From the NCBI GenBank assembly GCA_937872515.1, contig CALMSX010000047.1, forward strand, positions 31,776 through 95,775: DNA of 64,000 nucleotides. Reading direction: 5' to 3'. This DNA is from an uncultured Bacteroidota bacterium (GTDB taxonomy: Bacteria; Bacteroidota; Bacteroidia; Chitinophagales; Saprospiraceae). The notes beneath the pieces were generated by a model. The model was not told where the DNA came from, searched no databases, and saw nothing but the letters and a program-made list of their open reading frames with translations. The first letter of the stretch is position 1, and each line of letters begins with the position of its first letter. Position numbers and translations under genes: made by a program. Shown here piece by piece: positions 8,028 through 16,985 of this stretch.

Positions 8028-9995
8028 ATGATGAAAAAGTTGCTTTTTGCACTTCTACTTAGCCTCACTTCCATTTTCGCCTTTGCTCAGGCAGACGACG
8101 AAGTATTGATGAAGGTTGACAACAGACCCGTTACCGTTGGCGAATTCAAATACATTTATGAAAAAAACAATGGTAAAGAAGCCAATTATTCTGAAAAGAG
8201 CATCAGAGAATACCTTGACCTGTATTCTCGTTTCAAATTAAAAGTAGCAAGGGCCAGGACCCTGAAGTTGGATACCATCCAATCCCTCAACGACGAGCTG
8301 AATGGATACAAACGCCAATTGGCCAATTCTTACCTGACCGACAGGGAGATCATGGATCACCTGCTCAAACAATTACAGGACAGACAAAAAGAGGATGTAC
8401 AGTTTAGCCACATCCTTGTGAGTGCACCTGATAAAGCTGCTGACTCTGTAAAACAGGCAGCTTTGGCTCGCATTCAGACGATCAAAAAGGAAATTGAAAT
8501 GGGCAAAGCATTTGAAGCTGCTGCCAAAGAATACTCCGACGATAAGGGTACTGCAGTCAACGGAGGTGATCTCGGTTATTTTACAGCCATGTTGCCAGAA
8601 GGTTTTTATGAAGTAGAAAATGCCTTGTACAGCCTGCCATTCAACAAAATTTCAGAACCCATCAAATCTAAGCTGGGTTATCATCTAATTAAAGTAGTGG
8701 CCAAGAGGCCTTCGCGTGGCATCATCAGCGTAGCACACATTTTGATTAAAAACATCGACAAAAGTGATGAGCCTAAAATGAAAATCGAAGATGCTTATCA
8801 ACAGCTGTTGGCTGGGGCAGACTTTGGTAAAATTGCGGCACAGTTTTCAGAAGACAAACAGACGGCACAAAATGGTGGCTATCTTCCCGCTTTTGGAATC
8901 AATACCTATGATACAGCCTTTGAAGACGCTGCCTTTGCCCTCAATGCAGATGGTGATATCAGCAAGCCCATCCACACCAAGGCAGGGTGGCACATCATCA
9001 AACGCATCAAAAAAATGAATGCCAAAGAAGATTTCGCCTCCTTCAAAAAGATGTATGAGCCCAGAATAAAAAAAGATGAGAGATTTAACATTGCCAAAAA
9101 ACGATTGGTAGAAGACATCAAAAAAGCATCGGGCTATGCACAAAATGACGCTGTTTTCAACAAATTTGCAGCTACCCTCAACGAAGAATTTCTCAGCTTC
9201 AAATGGACACCCGATCTCAATGCCGATGGCATGCGCGATAGGTTGATCAGCTTTGGCGGCGACACCCACCATACGGTGGCTGACTTTGCCAGTTTTTGTA
9301 AAAAGAATACCAAGTCAAGGTTGAAATATGATAAAAATGCAACCGCTGTCAAAGAAGTGGCCACTGCCCTGTTGATGGAGTTTAGCGACGAAAAAGCCAT
9401 TGACTATGAGCAAAAGCTATTGGAAGTAAAATATCCGGATTTTAAAGCCCTTATGCGCGAGTACGAAGAAGGTATCTTATTGTTTGAAGCAACAAAAAGA
9501 GCTGTATGGGACAGGGCTAATCAAGACACCGTTGGCCTGGCTGCCTACCACCACAAGTACCAGGATAATTATAAAACTGAAGAAAAGGGAAGCCTGGTCA
9601 CTTTTACCGTCAAAACGACCGATGCCAAAGAAGCAGAAAAAGTGGCTAAAATGGCCATGAAAAAAGATCCCCAGGAAGTGATGAAAAAATTCAACAAAAA
9701 AAGTCAAATCGTCAGCTTTGTGGAAGAGACCCTTGAAAAACAAAACCCACGATTTGCCAATATGACCTGGCAGCTCAATTTTCAAAGCCCGGTGGTAAAA
9801 GCTGAATCTGGGGAAGGGTTTATCTTTTCCAGGATCTCACAAATCCAGCCGGTAAGAAACAAGACTTTAAAAGAAGCAAGGGGTTATGTAGTTGCTGATT
9901 ACCAGGACTACCTTGAAAAAGAATGGATGAAAGAGTTGATGGCCGCCTATAAAATAGAGGTCATGGATGTGGTGCTCAAAAAAATGGTGAAATAA
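8028..9995 (+). CDS. Periplasmic peptidyl-prolyl isomerase with two parvulin domains
   Basis: 655 residues. Signal peptide with cleavage after Ala-Phe-Ala-Gln-Ala (about residue 21), a SurA_N-like segment, then two parvulin domains at about 124-226 and 234-328. Each has a His-Ile-Leu start, a Phe...Ala...Ser-(Asp/Glu)-Asp core, Gly-Gly-(Asp-Leu-Gly/Tyr-Leu), and a closing Gly-(Tyr/Trp)-His-(Leu/Ile)-Ile. A ~320-residue C-terminal region follows with no recognisable domain. The protein probably escorts or isomerises outer-membrane or T9SS client proteins in the periplasm. It begins an operon-like run with the lipoprotein (5-base gap) and SurA. Confidence 0.88.
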   Translation: MMKKLLFALLLSLTSIFAFAQADDEVLMKVDNRPVTVGEFKYIYEKNNGKEANYSEKSIREYLDLYSRFKLKVARARTLKLDTIQSLNDELNGYKRQLANSYLTDREIMDHLLKQLQDRQKEDVQFSHILVSAPDKAADSVKQAALARIQTIKKEIEMGKAFEAAAKEYSDDKGTAVNGGDLGYFTAMLPEGFYEVENALYSLPFNKISEPIKSKLGYHLIKVVAKRPSRGIISVAHILIKNIDKSDEPKMKIEDAYQQLLAGADFGKIAAQFSEDKQTAQNGGYLPAFGINTYDTAFEDAAFALNADGDISKPIHTKAGWHIIKRIKKMNAKEDFASFKKMYEPRIKKDERFNIAKKRLVEDIKKASGYAQNDAVFNKFAATLNEEFLSFKWTPDLNADGMRDRLISFGGDTHHTVADFASFCKKNTKSRLKYDKNATAVKEVATALLMEFSDEKAIDYEQKLLEVKYPDFKALMREYEEGILLFEATKRAVWDRANQDTVGLAAYHHKYQDNYKTEEKGSLVTFTVKTTDAKEAEKVAKMAMKKDPQEVMKKFNKKSQIVSFVEETLEKQNPRFANMTWQLNFQSPVVKAESGEGFIFSRISQIQPVRNKTLKEARGYVVADYQDYLEKEWMKELMAAYKIEVMDVVLKKMVK

Positions 9996-10000
9996 ATATT

Positions 10001-10858
10001 TTGAAGCTACCTTCTATCATATATCTTGTTTTTTGCCTGACCGCCTGCAACAGCTTTGGCAGCGGAGGTGAGTCGGATAAATCCAAGGGCAAGATGTTGG
10101 CAGAAGTAGGGAGCAGGAAGTTGTACGAAACCGATGTATCCAATTTGCTACAAGCGGGCAGTTCTCCTGAAGACTCCATCCGGATTTTAAAAGGGGTTGT
10201 CAACAATTGGGTCAAGGATCAGCTAATGATTTTAGAAGCAGAAAAAAACCTGCCTAAAGACATCAACCTTGAAAAAATGATCGACGATTATCGTTCCTCC
10301 CTACTCTTGTATAATTATGAGACCAAGCTGGCAACAGAGTTGTTGGATACCCTGGTAACCAAAGAAGAAAAACAACAATATTACAATCAGCATTCCGATG
10401 AATTTATTCTGCCAGAAGCCATAGCCAAATACAGGGTAGTAAGGTTTGCAAGGACCACCAAATCACTTGACAATTTTTACAAAGACTGGAAAAAGGGCGA
10501 TTTAGAATCCATTACCATTTTTTGTAACAATCAAGCCGATTACAGCGATTTGGATGGTGATACTTGGAAGACCATTTCGCAATTGGAAACCCTTTTGCCC
10601 AAAAATTTTGTGAGCAGGTCATGGTATGGAGAAAACAAAGAAATGCGTAAAAAATACAAGGACGACGAGTATTTTATACGCATCTTTCGCTATGCATCAG
10701 CAGATAAAGTCCCCCCTTTTGAATACATTGAGGCTAAGATTGAAAAGGTAATCCTCAACGAAAGAAAAATAAAGTTACTAAAACAGAAAAAACAACAGCT
10801 CTTTGATAAAGAATTCGGTAGTTCAAAAGTGAAGCTTTACCTGGAGCCGGAAGGTTAG
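10001..10858 (+). CDS. Lipoprotein with SurA-N-like chaperone region, no catalytic parvulin domain
   Basis: 285 residues. The start is TTG, 5 bases after the preceding stop. The N-terminus has a short hydrophobic stretch ending Leu-Thr-Ala-Cys, a good lipobox with Cys-16 as the lipidated residue. Residues ~30-130 resemble the SurA_N chaperone core (Glu-Val-Gly-Ser-Arg-Lys-Leu-Tyr-Glu-Thr-Asp-Val...). A short C-terminal part lacks the Gly-Gly-Asp-Leu-Gly and terminal His-Ile-Ile signature of an active parvulin. It is most likely a lipid-anchored, non-catalytic partner of the two isomerases that flank it. The functional reading rests on gene order. Confidence 0.7.
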   Translation: MKLPSIIYLVFCLTACNSFGSGGESDKSKGKMLAEVGSRKLYETDVSNLLQAGSSPEDSIRILKGVVNNWVKDQLMILEAEKNLPKDINLEKMIDDYRSSLLLYNYETKLATELLDTLVTKEEKQQYYNQHSDEFILPEAIAKYRVVRFARTTKSLDNFYKDWKKGDLESITIFCNNQADYSDLDGDTWKTISQLETLLPKNFVSRSWYGENKEMRKKYKDDEYFIRIFRYASADKVPPFEYIEAKIEKVILNERKIKLLKQKKQQLFDKEFGSSKVKLYLEPEG

Positions 10859-10965
10859 GAAAATGAGTTTATAAATAATTTAACGGTTTGTCAGAGGCAT
10901 TTTGCGCTTTCAATCGTTTCATTGGGACATCCATCAGCCGGATGTTCAAAAATTGTTCTAAAGAC

Positions 10966-12315
10966 ATGAGAATCGCTTTTATCATAATTATGACCCTGAT
11001 TGCAGTACCCCAACTATCTGCCCAGACTTATCTGGTTGATAAGGTGGTAGCACGGGTAGGGGGAGAAAATATTTTACTTTCCGAAGTAGAAGACGAATAT
11101 GCCTACATGGTTGCTTCAAAAGCCAAAATCAATGGGGATGCAAAGTGTGAGATTTTAAAAAATCTGATCGCCCAAAAACTCATTGTTTACCAGGCCAAGC
11201 TTGACAGTGTGGAAGTAACAGAGGAAGAAGTAGAAAGTCAACTTAATTTCAGGTTTGAGTCTATTTTGCGTCAAATGAATGGAGACGAGGCGTTTTTTGA
11301 GGATTACTACGGCGCCACCATTGGTGAAATGAAGGAGCGATTCAGAGAAGATCAGCGCCAAAAACTACTGGCTGAAAGAATGCAGTCTAAATTGATAGAC
11401 AACGTAACCATAACGCCAGCAGAGGTAATTGAGTTTTACAACGGCATACCAAAAGACAGTTTGCCTTATCTGAGTTCAGAAGTTGAATTGGGCGAAATCG
11501 TAGTTACACCGGTAGTCAACGAAACAGAAAAAAAATTGGCACTTGACCTGGCCAATGAATTGAAAGAAAGAATCACAAAAGGAGAAGATTTTGCCGGACT
11601 GGCTACCAAATATTCTGAAGATACAGAATCGGCCAAAAGAGGAGGAGACCTTGGTTTTGCCAAAAGAGGGATCTATGTACCCGAATTTGAAGCCGCTGTA
11701 TTTACCCTTCAACCCAATGAAGTGTCAGACGTGGTCGAAACAGAATTTGGTTTTCACATCATCCAACTGATGGAAAGAAAGGGAAACAGCGTACGTGCCA
11801 GACACATTTTAATTTCTCCTGACATCACCCAGGCAGACAGAGACCTGGCCAAACAGAAACTGGACTCAATAAGAGTACTCATCAGCTCTGATAGTTTGAG
11901 CTTTGAACAGGCAGTTAAAAAATTCTCACTCAAAACCCTGCCCAGCTATTCGAATAATGGCAAAATGAAAAATCCCAATACCGGTACCAATTACTTTGAA
12001 ACCAAAGACCTGGACCCTGAAACCTACTTTGCCATTGACAAACTGGCAATTGGCAACCTATCCAAGGTCATAGAGTTTAAGGATCTGAAAGGAGACAAAA
12101 TGTACCGATTGTTGAAACTGCAATCCAAATCAAAGCCCCATCAGGCCAACCTGAAGCAGGATTACGACAAAATTTCTTACTATGCCAAAGAGAGTAAAAA
12201 ATCGCAGTATTTCAATACCTGGATTGAGGATAAAATGAAAAAAGCCTACATTGATGTAGACCTCCTTTACATGGATTGCAGCAATCTAAGCAAGTGGATT
12301 CACACCACCGAATGA
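10966..12315 (+). CDS. surA: SurA-type periplasmic chaperone / peptidyl-prolyl isomerase
   Basis: 449 residues from ATG 10966. That start gives a clean signal peptide (cleavage after Leu-Ser-Ala-Gln). An upstream in-frame TTG at 10888 would add 26 residues without signal-peptide character, so I reject it. SurA_N domain about 25-165 (Val-Val-Ala-Arg-Val-Gly-Gly-Glu-Asn-Ile-Leu-Leu-Ser-Glu). First parvulin domain about 173-272 with a full signature. A second, more divergent one at about 277-370 starts Arg-Ala-Arg-His-Ile-Leu. SurA delivers beta-barrel precursors to the outer-membrane assembly machinery. Third folding gene in the run. Confidence 0.88.
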   Translation: MRIAFIIIMTLIAVPQLSAQTYLVDKVVARVGGENILLSEVEDEYAYMVASKAKINGDAKCEILKNLIAQKLIVYQAKLDSVEVTEEEVESQLNFRFESILRQMNGDEAFFEDYYGATIGEMKERFREDQRQKLLAERMQSKLIDNVTITPAEVIEFYNGIPKDSLPYLSSEVELGEIVVTPVVNETEKKLALDLANELKERITKGEDFAGLATKYSEDTESAKRGGDLGFAKRGIYVPEFEAAVFTLQPNEVSDVVETEFGFHIIQLMERKGNSVRARHILISPDITQADRDLAKQKLDSIRVLISSDSLSFEQAVKKFSLKTLPSYSNNGKMKNPNTGTNYFETKDLDPETYFAIDKLAIGNLSKVIEFKDLKGDKMYRLLKLQSKSKPHQANLKQDYDKISYYAKESKKSQYFNTWIEDKMKKAYIDVDLLYMDCSNLSKWIHTTE

Positions 12316-12442
12316 TTATCCTGGGACTGTCTTCATTGTAAATCAAGTCAAGGGCATGGAGTTGGAACATTTTTTTTTGAAAAAATCACCCCTTCCCCTG
12401 CTCATTGCAGGTTTTGGCAAGGAATATGTATTATAGCTGTTA

Positions 12443-14053
12443 ATGGTTCAGGAAAATAACGAAGAGCAAAACATCAACCCCAAAAAGTATGAGATTTGGC
12501 AGCCATTTCTATTGGCTATCATGATGTCTGTGGGTATGCTGCTGGGTTATAAGATGAACGACAAAACAGAGCGGTTGGTAAAAAAAGTGGACTCCTCTTT
12601 TGTCAGCCTTGGAAGAGTCGAAGAAGTTATCCGTTTTATTGAATCCCGCTATGTTGATGGAATAACTCCCGATACCCTCATGGAAGAAGCCATTAAGGCC
12701 ATCATCAAAAAGTTGGATCCCCACTCGATCTATTTAAGTCCGGCAGAATTGGAAGAGGTCAATGAAACCATGGATGGCAGCTTCAAAGGTATCGGCATAG
12801 AAAGTTATTACATTCAGGATACGGTTGTCATTCTAAAAGTTGTTTCAGGCTCACCGGCCGATAGAGCTGGTTTGAAACAGCTGGACCAGATCATTGCCAT
12901 CGATGATACCCTGGTGGCGGGTGTAAAAATGTCATTTGATGCCATCAGAGAGCGGCTGCGCTCTTCCAATCAAAGTGTGAAGCTTGAAATCAAAAGAAAG
13001 GGAGTACCCCAGGGTTTGATCAAAAACGTAAGTCTGGATCAGATTGCCATCCACTCTGCAGATGTGGCTTACAAAATTGACGACTCCACCGCCTATATTC
13101 AGATCAAACAATTTAGCAGTAATACCTACCAGGAGTTTATGGAAAACCTGGAGAAGCTGGTTGTAAAAGAAAAGGCTAAAAATCTGATTCTTGACCTAAG
13201 AGGAAATCCGGGAGGTTATCTGCCACAGGCTACTAAAATCATCAATCAGCTCATCAAAGAGAACGAAAAAATAATCGTATTTACGGAAGGCAGGAATGCA
13301 CAACGACAGGATTATCTCACCAATGGTAAAACATTTTTTAACGTTGGTAAGATTGCCGTATTGGTGGATGAGTATTCTGCATCGGGTTCTGAGGTCATTG
13401 CCGGGGCGATCCAGGACCATGACCGGGGCATCATCATAGGCAGACGTACCTATGGAAAAGGTTTGGTACAGGAACAGTTTCCACTGTCCAATGGAGGTGC
13501 CATCAGGCTGACCACTGCACGCTATTTTACACCCAGTGGACGGTCTATCCAAAAAGAGATCACAGACCTGGCCAGTTACGAAGATGAAGTATACCAAAGA
13601 TCACCCTTTGAAGCCAATACAAGGGATGCCGAAAGTAAGAAAAAAATATTTCACACACTGAATCTTAGAAGACCAGTATATGGAGGTGGTGGCATTGATC
13701 CAGAAATATTCATTGCCGGTGATTCCATAGAATATGGCCATGAATTTCAATTCTTACAAAGTCAGGTGATGCCATTTTTGTGCACCCAAATGTTGCAAGG
13801 AAAAATAACATTGGAAAAAGAAGCCGATATCAATGCCCTCACTGCATCGTATTTGGTGTATTTAAAAAATACCGATCCAACCTATGTTCCAAACAACAAA
13901 ATAAAGAACAAGGTGGCTGGTATATTGAAACAAAGCTGGCAATACTTAAAAAGCAACGGAGACCCTATTGCCCAGGCCAAAGAAGCGGGCAAAGAAGATG
14001 CCTTTATCACTGCGGCACTAAAATATACAAGGGGTCAGGTGAAGCTCAAATAG
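12443..14053 (+). CDS. S41-family carboxyl-terminal processing protease (CtpA/Prc type)
   Basis: 536 residues with an N-terminal membrane anchor (about 18-36), so the catalytic part is periplasmic. The PDZ domain is at about 110-190. The protease core contains Asp-Leu-Arg-Gly-Asn-Pro-Gly-Gly (251-258). The likely dyad is Ser-314 (Ser-Ala-Ser-Gly-Ser-Glu) and Lys-339 (Tyr-Gly-Lys-Gly-Leu-Val-Gln). The 25-residue spacing is the same as in known CtpA/Prc enzymes. Such proteases trim or degrade envelope proteins from their C-terminus. It follows surA by 127 bases with no terminator between, consistent with quality control linked to the folding factors. The stop is 3 bases from the convergent esterase stop. 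Confidence 0.9.
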   Translation: MVQENNEEQNINPKKYEIWQPFLLAIMMSVGMLLGYKMNDKTERLVKKVDSSFVSLGRVEEVIRFIESRYVDGITPDTLMEEAIKAIIKKLDPHSIYLSPAELEEVNETMDGSFKGIGIESYYIQDTVVILKVVSGSPADRAGLKQLDQIIAIDDTLVAGVKMSFDAIRERLRSSNQSVKLEIKRKGVPQGLIKNVSLDQIAIHSADVAYKIDDSTAYIQIKQFSSNTYQEFMENLEKLVVKEKAKNLILDLRGNPGGYLPQATKIINQLIKENEKIIVFTEGRNAQRQDYLTNGKTFFNVGKIAVLVDEYSASGSEVIAGAIQDHDRGIIIGRRTYGKGLVQEQFPLSNGGAIRLTTARYFTPSGRSIQKEITDLASYEDEVYQRSPFEANTRDAESKKKIFHTLNLRRPVYGGGGIDPEIFIAGDSIEYGHEFQFLQSQVMPFLCTQMLQGKITLEKEADINALTASYLVYLKNTDPTYVPNNKIKNKVAGILKQSWQYLKSNGDPIAQAKEAGKEDAFITAALKYTRGQVKLK

Positions 14054-14056
14054 AGT

Positions 14057-15466
14057 CTACCTGCCTGAAAAATATTTTTCCGAGTAGACCACCCCTTTAC
14101 TGCTCACTATCTTCATAATGGCTACCTTCAGATCCGGCATGATCCAGGATAGGTTTTCATCCAGTCTTTTACGGACAATCAGTTTACCGGCAAGATCTAA
14201 AATTTCCACTTCACAGCCTTCACAGTCTGTCCCGTTTAAATAGCAGGTGGAATCCTGACAATGAATGTACTTTTTATCCGCCTTTGGATATCCTGAAGCA
14301 AAAACAGTACTTTCTTTCATCAACCACTGATATACTTCCGGAAATTTTTTACTCCAATATTGCTCATTGTGGCCTTCATTGGCATCGCTATCTGATTTGA
14401 TCTTAGCGGTAGCAAAACCTTCCTGCAAAATAAGATTGTACATTTTTTGCATATCGCTAAGCTGGCTGCCTCCCTCTTTGGTTCCTACGGTCATGTATAC
14501 TTTTATGTCGGTACTAGGCGGCACTTTGTCTTTAATCCAATCAAATACCACCGGCGCAAACCAAAAAGAAGTTGACATTGGGGCCTGTCGACCAAAAACA
14601 TCGGGTCTTTCAAATCCGGCATAAAAGCTAAAAAGACCCGCCATGCTACTCCCCATGATGGCAGTTTGATCTGCCTCAGGCCTTGTTCTGTAGTGCTGGT
14701 CAATATAGGGTTTGAGTTCGTCTGTGAGAAACGACAAAAACTTTGCTCCCTCACCTCCCCCGTATTGGACATTGATCCAGGGAGAATACTCATTGATTCG
14801 GAGCGCTTCTCCATTGGCAATGGCCACCACAATACAGCCTCCATCTCCTTTTTGGAAGAGGCTGTCCAAGGTTTCATCTACCCTCCATTCACCTGAAAAT
14901 GATGTTGCCTTGTCAAATACATTCTGTCCGTCCAACATATAGATCACAGGATACTTTTTGTCTGGACTAACATGGTAATCCGGTGGGAGGTATAACCATA
15001 TCTTTCTGTTTCTTTGCAGACTTTTAACAGGGAATTTTTCGTCTAATAAAAAAACATTGGCAGAGGCAGTTGATGGCTGGCTGCCTCCCCAGGCTGCAAT
15101 GACGAGATTGAGGGTGGCAGGGCCTCCATTATAGGTAAATTTTCTATTGGCAATGTCCTGACCTGCCGCATTTTTTTCTACCGTTGCCCAACTCCCGCGG
15201 GTAAACTTAAATTCGAGATTTGCAGGGGAGGGTTGGATGGTGATGGTATATACTCCGCTTGAATCCAACTTGAGCCGATAGCCAGTAAGGCCGGGGTTCC
15301 AGCCATTAAAATTGCCAGCCAGGTAAATTTCAGGTGACGAAGGTTGAGATGGCCAGCTGGTGACCCTGATGGTGAGCTGGGCCCTACTTATTGGAATGAA
15401 TAGACCAAATAAAAGTTGAATCAAAAATAGACACAAATAGTAACCGCGTTTTGTATTAAAATTCAT
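14057..15466 (-). CDS. Secreted esterase: E-set/CBM-like domain, alpha/beta hydrolase, T9SS tail
   Basis: 469 residues. Signal peptide to about residue 29. A starch-binding-like or AMPK-type E-set domain spans 30-127 (Tyr-Leu-Ala-Gly-Asn-Phe-Asn-Gly-Trp-Asn-Pro). An esterase D / enterochelin-esterase-like alpha/beta hydrolase spans about 150-385, with the nucleophile Ser-274 in Gly-Ser-Ser-Met-Ala-Gly and a probable catalytic His-366 in Glu-Gly-His-Asn. Residues about 415-469 look like a type A T9SS sorting domain (Glu-Ile-Leu-Asp-Leu-Ala-Gly-Lys ... Tyr-Ser-Glu-Lys-Tyr). It is probably exported and surface-attached, de-esterifying a carbohydrate or siderophore. Last gene of the rnhB run, 2 bases after the metallo-hydrolase. 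Confidence 0.8.
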   Translation of the reverse strand: MNFNTKRGYYLCLFLIQLLFGLFIPISRAQLTIRVTSWPSQPSSPEIYLAGNFNGWNPGLTGYRLKLDSSGVYTITIQPSPANLEFKFTRGSWATVEKNAAGQDIANRKFTYNGGPATLNLVIAAWGGSQPSTASANVFLLDEKFPVKSLQRNRKIWLYLPPDYHVSPDKKYPVIYMLDGQNVFDKATSFSGEWRVDETLDSLFQKGDGGCIVVAIANGEALRINEYSPWINVQYGGGEGAKFLSFLTDELKPYIDQHYRTRPEADQTAIMGSSMAGLFSFYAGFERPDVFGRQAPMSTSFWFAPVVFDWIKDKVPPSTDIKVYMTVGTKEGGSQLSDMQKMYNLILQEGFATAKIKSDSDANEGHNEQYWSKKFPEVYQWLMKESTVFASGYPKADKKYIHCQDSTCYLNGTDCEGCEVEILDLAGKLIVRKRLDENLSWIMPDLKVAIMKIVSSKGVVYSEKYFSGR

Positions 15467-15468
15467 AA

Positions 15469-16113
15469 TCAGGGATTTAAAAAAGGATTAAAACTGCGTT
15501 CCTCACCAATGGTAGTGGGAATGCCGTGGCCGGGGTACACTTCCACATCATCGGGCAGAACCATCAACCTCGAGTTGATGCTTTCGATAAGGGTATCGTA
15601 ATCACCCCCCGGTAAGTCGGTGCGACCTATACTCCTGTGGAAAAGTACATCGCCGGCAATCAGTTTTTTGCCCTCTTTCCAATAAAGGCAAATGCTGGCA
15701 GGAGAATGCCCAGGGCAAAATAAAACCTCTAATTTATTATCCCCTAGATGCACGATGTTTCCTTCATCCAAAAAGTCGGCAATCGGAGGCGATGGAATAT
15801 AGGGAATGCCATACATCTGTGCTACCCGCTCACACGAGGCCAAAACAGGGATTTCTCCTCTGTGGGCTACAGGGTACAAGCCGTACTTTGACTGCACCCA
15901 GGCATTGCCCAGCACATGATCGATGTGGCAATGGGTATTAATTAGCTGTGTTGGCTGGAGCTGATGGCCTTCAATAAAGGCAGCCATTTCACCATTCTCT
16001 GCCGTGCCATTGTTGCCCGGATCAATAATAATACATTGACGGGTCAATTCATCGTACAAGATGTAGGTGTTTTCTTCGAAATCATTGAATACAAAAGAAT
16101 GCAGTTTCATCAT
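15469..16113 (-). CDS. Metallo-beta-lactamase-fold hydrolase (glyoxalase II-like)
   Basis: 214 residues with the metal-binding motif Thr-His-Cys-His-Ile-Asp-His and later Gly-His-Ser-Pro-Ala-Ser and Gly-Asp-Val-Leu-Phe, followed by Pro-Gly-His-Gly. These are the dinuclear-zinc ligands of the glyoxalase II-like subgroup. Short members of this group are thiolester hydrolases or persulfide-related enzymes; the substrate here is undetermined. Cytoplasmic. The ATG overlaps the rnhB stop by 4 bases (ATGA), so it is translationally coupled to it. Confidence 0.85.
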   Translation of the reverse strand: MMKLHSFVFNDFEENTYILYDELTRQCIIIDPGNNGTAENGEMAAFIEGHQLQPTQLINTHCHIDHVLGNAWVQSKYGLYPVAHRGEIPVLASCERVAQMYGIPYIPSPPIADFLDEGNIVHLGDNKLEVLFCPGHSPASICLYWKEGKKLIAGDVLFHRSIGRTDLPGGDYDTLIESINSRLMVLPDDVEVYPGHGIPTTIGEERSFNPFLNP

Positions 16114-16727
16114 TGAGTAGCTTCATTAAAAAGTAAAAGATTAGGCACTAAAGGTAACAGGCGGAACGACCTTCTGTGTATTGGACACGGACCCAATTTG
16201 GCAATGGCCTGGCGATGGGCAGCCGTTGGGTAGCCCTTATGCTCAGCAAAGCCATAACCCGGATATTGGAGTTCCATGGCTTCCATGTATTCATCTCTAT
16301 AGGTTTTGGCAAGGATGGAGGCTGCCGCGATAGACAGATATTTACCATCCCCTTTCACAAAACAAAAATGAGGAAGTTGGCCATAGGGATAAAACCGATT
16401 GCCATCAATTAAGAGTCTGTCGGGCACCATTTTTAGGTTTTCAACAGCCTGGTGCATGGATAAAATAGAGGCCCTGAGAATGTTCAGCTGGTCAATTTGC
16501 TGGTGATCTTTTGAGCCAATGGCAAAATCGATGGCATTTTTTTCTATGTACGACCTCAACTCCTTTCTCTCCCTGGCAGTCAATTTTTTTGAATCATTAA
16601 TGGTAGGGTGCTGAAAATGGTGGGGGAGAATTACGGCGGCAGCGAATACGGGACCAGCCAGACAACCTCGACCGGCTTCGTCGCAGCCGGCTTCCAAACC
16701 TTGGTCAATGTAACAGGATTGAAGCAT
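16110..16727 (-). CDS. rnhB: Ribonuclease HII
   Basis: 205 residues, a normal length. The active-site motif Cys-Asp-Glu-Ala-Gly-Arg-Gly lies at 15-21, with further acidic residues in Leu-Ile-Asp-Gly-Asn and Tyr-Arg-Asp-Glu-Tyr, which complete the metal site. It removes ribonucleotides and RNA primers from DNA:RNA hybrids. First gene of a three-gene run. A -7 box only 7 bases upstream of the ATG suggests an almost leaderless mRNA. Confidence 0.93.
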   Translation of the reverse strand: MLQSCYIDQGLEAGCDEAGRGCLAGPVFAAAVILPHHFQHPTINDSKKLTARERKELRSYIEKNAIDFAIGSKDHQQIDQLNILRASILSMHQAVENLKMVPDRLLIDGNRFYPYGQLPHFCFVKGDGKYLSIAAASILAKTYRDEYMEAMELQYPGYGFAEHKGYPTAAHRQAIAKLGPCPIHRRSFRLLPLVPNLLLFNEATQ

Positions 16728-16734
16728 GAAGGGA

Positions 16735-16742
16735 CAAAGTTA
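16735..16742 (-). promoter_or_regulatory. -7 box of the rnhB run
   Basis: TAACTTTG on the minus strand matches TAnnTTTG exactly. It ends 7 bases before the rnhB ATG, so transcription from it would begin at or next to the start codon. No clear TTG box is seen at the usual distance. Confidence 0.5.
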
Positions 16743-16933
16743 AGCCAGTTCACCCTGATTTAGATGAAAGAAGGAGGGTAGAAATGTGGTTAAAACGTCG
16801 TAAGGTTGACAGTTTGTTTCAGCATTTTTTGAAAATTCTGTTAAATTAATATTAATATTAAAAAAATAGCGTCTGAATTTCAATATGTTAGGTATATTTA
16901 TATTTAGATTCATTCTTTTTGTTTAATCATTTC

Positions 16934-16964
16934 TTGATTTAAATTAAACAGTTTATTATCTTTG
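16934..16964 (+). promoter_or_regulatory. Promoter of the sigma factor gene
   Basis: TTG (16934-16936), 20-base spacer, TATCTTTG (16957-16964). The -7 box is exact and the ATG follows 21 bases later. One of the best promoter matches in the window, and of housekeeping type rather than obviously autoregulated. Confidence 0.7.
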
Positions 16965-16985
16965 TAACACCAAAAATAAAACAAA

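Noticed and set aside
10888..10965. Longer SurA start at TTG 10888
   Set aside because: The extra 26 residues lack signal-peptide character and would bury the clean signal sequence that begins at ATG 10966.
12356..12436. 26-codon frame in the surA-S41 gap
   Set aside because: Too short, no conserved pattern, and the TTT-rich part is more simply untranslated sequence.
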